IMG/VR virus record: IMGVR_UViG_3300021964_000456
Location: 1-25,744 of that record
Reading direction: 5' to 3' (one strand)
Length of the DNA: 25,744 nucleotides
Source: a virus
Positions 15,917 through 21,037 of this stretch are shown piece after piece; the first letter of the stretch is position 1; every line of letters starts with the position of its first letter. Under the pieces are notes generated by a model, which had not been told where the DNA came from, ran no database searches, and saw only the letters and a list, made by a program, of their open reading frames with translations. A program made the position numbers and the translations under genes.

Positions 15917-16090
15917 TTAGTAAAGTCGATTATGTGAGCAGTTATACTTACCAGTTTTACCACCCTTTTTCATCTTCTTCATGTAACCACCACCCATTTT
16001 ATAGCCCATGTTATTACGAACTTCACGTGGTAATTTTCCTAAAGACTTTTTCTTATCTGAAGTAACTTTCATAAGGTTTTGATCGTACAT
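15917..16090 (-). CDS. Small basic Gly/Lys-rich protein, 57 aa
   Basis: A 57-codon frame starts at the ATG at 16090 with a strong AGGAGA site five bases upstream and ends at 15917. It encodes MYDQNLMKVTSDKKKSLGKL, then PREVRNNMGYKMGGGYMKKM, then KKGGKTGKYNC and SHNRLY. It has 15 Lys/Arg and three acidic residues. A 25-base stretch encoding KKMKKGGK is identical to one in the 398-aa gene (14774-14798), so the two are related by a shared module. It lies between the adaptor-like gene and the large basic gene. The function is unknown. Confidence 0.78.
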   Translation of the reverse strand: MYDQNLMKVTSDKKKSLGKLPREVRNNMGYKMGGGYMKKMKKGGKTGKYNCSHNRLY

Positions 16091-16102
16091 TTGTCTCTCC
16101 TG

Positions 16103-16759
16103 TTAATTAGAATTAGGTACTAGATTGTCATCTGCACCTGCAGGACTTGCTGGCGCTTGCATATCATCTCTACGTGTTCTACGTGCCTGATTGCGCTGTA
16201 GATCAAGTACTTGACTGTACTGCTGTTGATATAGTCCAGCAGTTTGATAATCTTTTTGAAACATTGAAGCTTCAACCATGCAAGCATTAAACAAAAGATC
16301 ATAACAAAAATCTGTAAAATAATTTGTATTACTTGCTGAAGTAAGTGTAGTAGGTCTAGAAATGTAAACAACCTCTCCTGAATAGGTAGAGGCTGGTGTA
16401 GGAGCAACTACTACTGTTGAGCCATTACGTTGACCATAGTAACGTGGTTCTGAAGTTGAAGCACTTACAGGCCAGTAGTCATTAATAAATTCATCAGTTC
16501 TCATAAGAAGATTAATCTTAGAACTATTACTTACAATATTAATATTTTTAACAATGCGTGTGCCACTTGGCAGTGTAACTTTATTATTACCACTAGACAC
16601 AGCAACTGAAGTATAGGTAACTAACCCATAATCATCTAGGTCTTTGACAAGTCTTTCCTCTGCTCTATTCACTATATTTGGAATAAAGTTAAGAAACTCG
16701 GTGCTATCATTTTCAGTAGCAGCGATTAGTTCATTGACCAGATAAGTATAGTTAGCCAT
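16103..16759 (-). CDS. Head-tail adaptor-like protein, 218 aa
   Basis: This 218-residue protein starts MANYTYLVNELIAATENDST and has FIPNIVNRAEERLVKDLDDYG near residues 25-45. A beta region follows (VTLPSGTRIVKNINI, LLMRTDEFINDYWP), then helices with DFCYDLLFNACMVEASMFQK. An Arg/Gln-rich C-terminal helix and disordered tail (LDLQRNQARRTRRDDMQAP) end the protein. This layout matches the phage portal-adaptor family (P22 gp4 and SU10-type adaptors) placed soon after the capsid gene. The role is to join the portal to the tail. The start overlaps the stop of the 101-aa gene by eight bases. The second adaptor-like gene at 12225-12899 may act one ring further down. Confidence 0.72.
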   Translation of the reverse strand: MANYTYLVNELIAATENDSTEFLNFIPNIVNRAEERLVKDLDDYGLVTYTSVAVSSGNNKVTLPSGTRIVKNINIVSNSSKINLLMRTDEFINDYWPVSASTSEPRYYGQRNGSTVVVAPTPASTYSGEVVYISRPTTLTSASNTNYFTDFCYDLLFNACMVEASMFQKDYQTAGLYQQQYSQVLDLQRNQARRTRRDDMQAPASPAGADDNLVPNSN

Positions 16760-17057
16760 AGAATACAGCCACCGTAGCAGCAGACGTAGGTGCAGAAACT
16801 TTTACTGTTCCATTCATATCCATGCCTAGATCAGTAAAATAAATTTCTGAAGCATCATTTGCAGTTGTTAGAGTAAACTTAATATTGTTACCCTTAATAT
16901 TTCCATAAGCATCTGTTGAAGTACCAGTGATAAGGAAAGTACCTACACCAGTAGCAAATAGAGAACGAATGCGAGTATCAGAAACTGTTACACTTGATGT
17001 AACATCTAGAACTGTACCACTGCCTACAACATATCCTTCTCGAAGAGTTGTTGTCAT
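16752..17057 (-). CDS. Small beta-rich structural protein, 101 aa
   Basis: This 101-residue protein (MTTTLREGYVVGSGTVLDVTS...) is rich in Val, Thr, Gly and Ser and predicted to be almost all beta, with no Cys. It is the first gene after the capsid terminator and a candidate promoter, and it overlaps the adaptor gene by eight bases. GAGAGG lies upstream of the start. Its place between capsid and adaptor genes would suit a head decoration or completion protein, but I recognise no family. Confidence 0.75.
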   Translation of the reverse strand: MTTTLREGYVVGSGTVLDVTSSVTVSDTRIRSLFATGVGTFLITGTSTDAYGNIKGNNIKFTLTTANDASEIYFTDLGMDMNGTVKVSAPTSAATVAVFYG

Positions 17058-17092
17058 TTTAGCCTCTCATAAATAAATATTAATATTTTTTT

Positions 17093-17101
17093 ATTATAAC
17101 A
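17093..17101 (-). promoter_or_regulatory. Candidate extended -10 promoter behind the capsid terminator
   Basis: On the minus strand this reads TGTTATAAT, a perfect extended -10 element (TGn plus TATAAT), 36 bases before the start of the 101-aa gene and just past the terminator. A second TATAAT lies at 17106-17111. No good -35 element is visible, as expected for extended -10 promoters. The region is very AT-rich, so chance is not excluded. Confidence 0.4.
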
Positions 17102-17108
17102 CTAGATT

Positions 17109-17169
17109 ATAAAATAAAAAAGGCAAAGGAGTGTAAAAAGAATTGTTTCTCTCTACACCCCCATGCCTT
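17109..17169 (-). terminator. Rho-independent terminator after the capsid gene
   Basis: On the minus strand, AAGGCATGGGGGTGTA (17169-17154) pairs with TACACTCCTTTGCCTT (17135-17120) across an 18-base loop. There is one U-U mismatch and two G-U pairs, and the stem is followed by TTTTATTTTA. It begins about 20 bases past the capsid stop. This is the only clear terminator in the window and would set capsid-operon levels apart from the tail genes. Confidence 0.88.
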
Positions 17170-17188
17170 AGTCTAGTTCAACAGATTC

Positions 17189-18133
17189 TTAGGAGGAACC
17201 TGAAGCACCATAGAAGCCCCGCCAATCGGACCAGCCGAAGCTATACCGTTCACGAGCCTTGAACCGGAGATTACCAGTGTCAAAATCTGGTTCCATCTTT
17301 GTTGCAAGCTGTGCACGAACAAACATTTTGCTACCATTAGGAACATCAGTCTTAATGTACCAAGCGTTTGTATCGGTGAACCGACGATTAACAAAGAAAC
17401 CACCGGGAACAAGACCCTGATTACGAATTGAATTGATCTTGTTCTGATTGGTTGCGCCATTCGTTGCCGTTGTTGGGTTTACACCAATAACAGTCGTCAT
17501 CTGGCTGTTCAGAATCTGGTCTGCAGTAAATGCAAGATCAGATGGAACATGAAGTGACTCAGCCTGTGCACCGATTAGAATGCCACGATCATCTTTGGTT
17601 TTTGAGATTGTGATAAGCGCAGTCTCAAGTGAAGCCTCAGAAAGATCGGTAGCACCCAAAGTATTGGATTGATTTCCATCACCAATAGTTGGATGTGCCG
17701 CTGAGAATAGTGCAACACCATCACCACCAAGATAGCTTGCGCTAAAGCCGTTATTGAAAACGTCTGCAGCTTTTACCTGCTTGGTGTTTGCCATTGCACG
17801 GGCAAGACCACGCGCACGAAGTTTGGCAAAGGTGTCATAGAGGTTGTCTTCCATAGCTTCTTCAGTGACTGCGAAAGCAAGGGCAACTGTCTCGTGTGTG
17901 TACCGAGCAGTGTAACCTTCCTGTGCGTCGTCATACTGAACTGCAGCACCTTCACTTTTAACAGGTGCAGTGCCGAAGCCGGTAAATAGAACTTCTTCTT
18001 CAAATGCACGATCTGAATTTTCTACTTCGTAAAGTGGTTCATGTTCATTATCCACTTCACCATATTCCATTCCAAATATAGCATTTAGACCGGGAAGAAG
18101 TTCTTTTGCAATACTAGAGCGATTAATAGCCAT
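17189..18133 (-). CDS. Major capsid protein, Mu gpT-like
   Basis: This 314-residue protein starts MAINRSSIAKELLPGLNAIF. It has GYTARYTHETVALAFAVTEE (about 73-92), a helix rich in Arg/Ala (LRARGLARAMANTKQ) and LFSAAHPTIGDG (about 142-153). Later come SEASLETALI, DRGILIGAQAESLHVPSDLA and NAWYIKTDVPNGSKMFVRAQ. These match the Mu gpT family of HK97-fold major head proteins, particularly the 'LFSAAHP' segment. The protein would form the icosahedral shell around scaffold and portal. AAGGAG lies nine bases before the start. A strong terminator follows the stop, consistent with high, separately controlled expression. No N-terminal delta domain or protease is seen nearby; a separate scaffold gene lies upstream. 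Confidence 0.88.
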   Translation of the reverse strand: MAINRSSIAKELLPGLNAIFGMEYGEVDNEHEPLYEVENSDRAFEEEVLFTGFGTAPVKSEGAAVQYDDAQEGYTARYTHETVALAFAVTEEAMEDNLYDTFAKLRARGLARAMANTKQVKAADVFNNGFSASYLGGDGVALFSAAHPTIGDGNQSNTLGATDLSEASLETALITISKTKDDRGILIGAQAESLHVPSDLAFTADQILNSQMTTVIGVNPTTATNGATNQNKINSIRNQGLVPGGFFVNRRFTDTNAWYIKTDVPNGSKMFVRAQLATKMEPDFDTGNLRFKARERYSFGWSDWRGFYGASGSS

Positions 18134-18154
18134 TGTTATTTACTCCTTCTTCCC

Positions 18155-18739
18155 TTAGTTAACTGAAGCATCAGCAGAAATATAGGCATCAACATGCTTG
18201 ACAATACGTACTTCAAGCTGTGGGAATGCGATTTCTGCAGCGACATCAGGGTTGTTACCCGGTTCGTCAACAAAGGCAATAGGACGAAGCATACCAGTAC
18301 CGGTAGTACGTGTACTAGCATTAAGACCAAATCCTGATTTACCTGTGTAAGTTGAACCAGCTCCTAGAGTAACATTAAAGTTTTGTGAGTTAATGTCACC
18401 AATAGAGACTGAAGCATCAGCCTGAATAACAAAAGTTGCTTCTGGGTTATCAACAACCATTGCATAAGCTTCTGTTACAGATGTACCAGAAGGCCAGTAA
18501 GCTGACCATTTTGGTTCACCATTAGCGACATAACGGCAACCCATAAATACACCTAGTGCTTTATCGGTTGTAGTTGCAAGGACGTTTACGTATCCTGCAG
18601 CATTCGTAACAATATCTCCAGTAAAGATATTTGAATTATAAGCACTGGCAATACGATATTCATTTTGACCAGAACTATTAGGTGCACCACCACGAATGCG
18701 AGAAGGACGTAGACCGTCAAGTGCTTTTGTAGTAGACAT
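18155..18739 (-). CDS. Capsid-adjacent protein, possible head decoration, 194 aa
   Basis: This 194-residue protein (MSTTKALDGLRPSRIRGGAP...) is beta-rich with GDIVTNAAGYVNVLATTTDK, then GVFMGCRYVANGEPKWSAYW, and near the end IAFPQLEVRIVKHVDAYIS. It is made just before the capsid gene, which lies 21 bases downstream. The single compact beta-type domain and the location fit a head decoration or cement protein, similar in place to those beside many capsid genes. AAGGAAAG precedes the ATG. I recognise it as a conserved neighbour of this capsid type in marine phages but cannot name a family with certainty. Confidence 0.65.
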   Translation of the reverse strand: MSTTKALDGLRPSRIRGGAPNSSGQNEYRIASAYNSNIFTGDIVTNAAGYVNVLATTTDKALGVFMGCRYVANGEPKWSAYWPSGTSVTEAYAMVVDNPEATFVIQADASVSIGDINSQNFNVTLGAGSTYTGKSGFGLNASTRTTGTGMLRPIAFVDEPGNNPDVAAEIAFPQLEVRIVKHVDAYISADASVN

Positions 18740-18804
18740 ATTACACTTTCCTTTCTATGTTCTATACATTGACATGTACACTTATCGGCCTACAGTATTC
18801 AACC

Positions 18805-19290
18805 CTAGTCCTGAAACTTGGGTTGTTTACCGCGACTAATTTGTGTACGGCTTTGATTAGAGATAGGCATTCGAGAATCTGAACTATTCATTAGCTGTGC
18901 ATTAACTGCATCAACCATTTCTCGACTACGGTTCTCATAAAATTCTTGACGAGATTCAGCAAGCTCTGCTGGCATTTTTGCCAAAGCTAAGTCTCCACGA
19001 CAGACTGCACCTTCATATCGTCCACCCTCTCTCACGTCAGAGGACTGTAGCATTTCAGGAACTTCTTCTGCTTGTACAAATTCCCAACCCTCGGCTGTCC
19101 GTTTACCTACGTTTTGATAGTCTTCTTGATTACGAATACTAATCCTAATCCATCTTAGTGCCATACCTTCGTTATCAAAACGAATACGAACTGATGGAGG
19201 AATCTCTAGCCAATTAGGTTCTTCAAATGTTGTACGACGTTGATCCATTTCCCTATTATTACTACTACGTGATTCATTTCGTGTTGTCAT
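18805..19290 (-). CDS. Uncharacterised head-operon protein, 161 aa
   Basis: This 161-residue protein has a polar N-terminus (residues 1-25, Arg/Asn/Ser-rich). A central part follows with WLEIPPSVRIRFDNEGMALR, then WIRISIRNQEDYQNVGKRTAEGW and FVQAEEVPEM. The Gln/Ser/Arg-rich tail (about 125-161) looks disordered. The middle resembles a compact fold with 'LRWIR', 'N..K....GWE.V' and 'GDLALAKMP' patterns that I associate with head-region proteins in marine phages. It lies between the scaffold-like and putative decoration genes. GGAAGGAT precedes the start. Its role is unknown; a capsid-assembly or minor head role is plausible. Confidence 0.7.
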   Translation of the reverse strand: MTTRNESRSSNNREMDQRRTTFEEPNWLEIPPSVRIRFDNEGMALRWIRISIRNQEDYQNVGKRTAEGWEFVQAEEVPEMLQSSDVREGGRYEGAVCRGDLALAKMPAELAESRQEFYENRSREMVDAVNAQLMNSSDSRMPISNQSRTQISRGKQPKFQD

Positions 19291-19311
19291 TGTAATATCC
19301 TTCCCACGCTA

Positions 19312-20352
19312 TTAAGAAATTTCTGTGTACTCGCCATCGGCTTGTTCAGCCTTTAGCTTTTCCGCAGCATATTGTTCAAGTGAAATACCCCACTTATTAG
19401 CTCGTCTAACATCTTCTTGAGATAGTTTGACTTTATTGCTTCGTGAGGCTTGCGGTGTGCGTGAAGCACCTGCAACTACTTGAGCAGAATTTGACGGAGT
19501 ATCCTGCAACCGTGGTGTTACCATTTGCTGACTTGCATCAGCTACTGGCTCTTCATATAAGTGAGGAAATTGGTTTCGTAGTTTATTATCAATTTCCTCA
19601 TAAAAATCGTCATCCGAAGGATCATAACCCTCGCTTTTTAGTTCTGCATCTGCAGCTAGTGCTGCTGCAGTTCTAATCTGGTCTTGACCAAACCAAGGAT
19701 TTTTACTTGCCCAAGCTACAGCTTTTGGATCATATTGATTTTGCTGCTGCTCTGGCATATGCTCTTCAGGTGTCTGACCTGCAGCCTCAATACGGGCATT
19801 ATATTCTTCCCATGCTTGCTGCTGCTGTTTAACAATCATAGACTCAGCATAAGCCTTAGACATTTCTTCTTGTGCAGCAAGCATACGATCTGTATCACCA
19901 GAATCTGCTGCTTGCTTAAATATTTCCCTAGCTTGCTCAATACGACTACTAATTTGTCCTTGAGTACTATCAATGCTAGTTTTTAAACTACTCGATAATT
20001 CTTTTTCTTTAGTTTTTACAGAACCACGAAGATTTTCTACTTCACTACGAAGCTTTTCAATTTCTTCTTCGCGTTCCTTACGCTGACGAATTAATTGTTT
20101 AATTCTTTTTTCAGCGCCTTTTGTTTTAATTCCTTCAAGCTCTTCAGGTTTTTCTTCTTCCTGTGCTTCTGCTGTGACATCTTGAACTTTATCTTTGTCA
20201 ACAGTATTAGCTTCTTGCTTTAGTTCCTCCGACTGTTCTGCTGGTTCACTGTCTTCAATCTCATATTCTACTGTTGAAGTTTCTTTATTAGAACCAGAAA
20301 CATCAATTTCAGACCATTCTTCTAGGTCTACTTGTGTTTCAGTATCACTCAT
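19312..20352 (-). CDS. Putative capsid scaffold protein
   Basis: This 346-residue protein has the usual scaffold layout. An acidic, disordered N-terminus (1-75, rich in Glu/Asp/Ser) comes before a coiled coil from about 78 to 125 (KRIKQLIRQRKEREEEIEKL and onward). A further helical region follows at about 135-200 (ISSRIEQAREIFKQAADSGD, MLAAQEEMSKAYAESMI). The rest is mixed, with a basic C-terminal part (about 300-346: RSNKVKLSQEDVRRANKWGI) that may contact the capsid. The place upstream of the capsid gene and behind portal fits a scaffold. No protease motif is seen. AAGGAAGAG is at the ribosome binding site. Function is inferred from layout and position. Confidence 0.72.
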   Translation of the reverse strand: MSDTETQVDLEEWSEIDVSGSNKETSTVEYEIEDSEPAEQSEELKQEANTVDKDKVQDVTAEAQEEEKPEELEGIKTKGAEKRIKQLIRQRKEREEEIEKLRSEVENLRGSVKTKEKELSSSLKTSIDSTQGQISSRIEQAREIFKQAADSGDTDRMLAAQEEMSKAYAESMIVKQQQQAWEEYNARIEAAGQTPEEHMPEQQQNQYDPKAVAWASKNPWFGQDQIRTAAALAADAELKSEGYDPSDDDFYEEIDNKLRNQFPHLYEEPVADASQQMVTPRLQDTPSNSAQVVAGASRTPQASRSNKVKLSQEDVRRANKWGISLEQYAAEKLKAEQADGEYTEIS

Positions 20353-20409
20353 TACTCTTCCTTTCTTATCGCTAGGTGCGAAACTAACGGTTACGGCTTA
20401 TAATTAGTT

Positions 20410-20438
20410 ATTATAAACTAATTAATTTAGTTAGACAA
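20410..20438 (-). promoter_or_regulatory. Candidate promoter inside a dyad before scaffold gene
   Basis: On the minus strand TTGTCT (20438-20433) and TATAAT (20415-20410) are separated by exactly 17 bases, a good sigma-70 arrangement with a perfect -10. The -10 forms the loop of a perfect 9-bp inverted repeat: taattagtt at 20401-20409 and aactaatta at 20416-20424. It could drive scaffold-to-capsid genes, and the dyad could be an operator. The region is AT-rich. Confidence 0.45.
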
Positions 20439-20846
20439 ATTAAATGTTGGGTCTAGATTACTAGGGTTGTCTACACGCATAATAATCTGGTCGTCAAATA
20501 ATAGTAAAAGTTTTACACCCTTATAAACAAACTTCTGACCAATAAGTTTACCATAAGCTACATAGTCACCCTTTTTACACCAAGCACCATTTGGAAACTT
20601 TACTTCGTCGTCATAAGCTAGATCACCAAGGGCTAAAACTTTACCTACAGTTGTTAAATATGCAATATCGTCTTTTGTTGAGTCAGGTAAGAGAATACCA
20701 CCCTTTGTTTCTTTTTTAATTGAAACAGGACGAATTAACACATGATAACCCGGTAATTTAGGTAAATCTTCGTCTTTAATATCTACATCTTCATCAGTAA
20801 TCCACTCAGAATTAGATACTGCTTTACCCATAGAATGTACTTGCAT
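20427..20846 (-). CDS. GroES-like co-chaperonin (Cpn10 family)
   Basis: This 139-residue protein matches GroES after a 28-residue acidic extension: LPGYHVLIRPVSIKKETKGG at 31-50, ILLPDSTKDD right after, TVGKVLALGDLAY at 66-78, WCKKGDYVAYGK at 89-100 and KLLLLFDDQIIMRV at 112-125. The mobile-loop tripeptide that docks on GroEL is present as ILL (51-53) after GG. It should act in the cytoplasm with host GroEL, as T4 gp31 does for its capsid protein. Sitting between portal and scaffold, it is probably dedicated to folding of capsid proteins. No GroEL-like gene is in the window. The start overlaps the stop of the preceding gene (TAATG), with AGAGGAAC upstream. Confidence 0.88.
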   Translation of the reverse strand: MQVHSMGKAVSNSEWITDEDVDIKDEDLPKLPGYHVLIRPVSIKKETKGGILLPDSTKDDIAYLTTVGKVLALGDLAYDDEVKFPNGAWCKKGDYVAYGKLIGQKFVYKGVKLLLLFDDQIIMRVDNPSNLDPTFNLSN

Positions 20847-21037
20847 TATTGTTCCTCTTCGTATACTCGAATTTTTACAATGTTTTGAATGTTTTCTTTC
20901 GCCAGTTCTAGTCCTTCTATTCTTCCGACTACCTGACGATACTCATCATAACTTGAACTTCCGCCATATGCAAGTAAATTTTTTAAATCTTCGACTTGTT
21001 TATCAAGCTCTTTTGTTATTTCTTCCCATAGTGTCAT
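20846..21037 (-). CDS. Small coiled-coil protein behind the portal, 63 aa
   Basis: This 63-residue protein reads MTLWEEITKELDKQVEDLKN followed by LLAYGGSSSYDEYRQVVGRI and EGLELAKENIQNIVKIRVYE. It consists of two helices joined by a Gly/Ser loop, a helical-hairpin design. Both ends overlap neighbours (TAATG with portal and with the co-chaperonin). I know similar portal-adjacent 60-70 residue proteins in marine phages, where the function is unknown. A portal-assembly or scaffold partner role is possible. Confidence 0.8.
   Translation of the reverse strand: MTLWEEITKELDKQVEDLKNLLAYGGSSSYDEYRQVVGRIEGLELAKENIQNIVKIRVYEEEQ

Noticed and set aside
14127-16090. CRISPR-like or regulatory repeats suggested by recurring ttgaaccacc and caccctttttcatc blocks
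   Set aside because: The repeats are in frame and encode Lys/Gly/Ser/Thr repeats in basic proteins, with no regular spacing or spacers.
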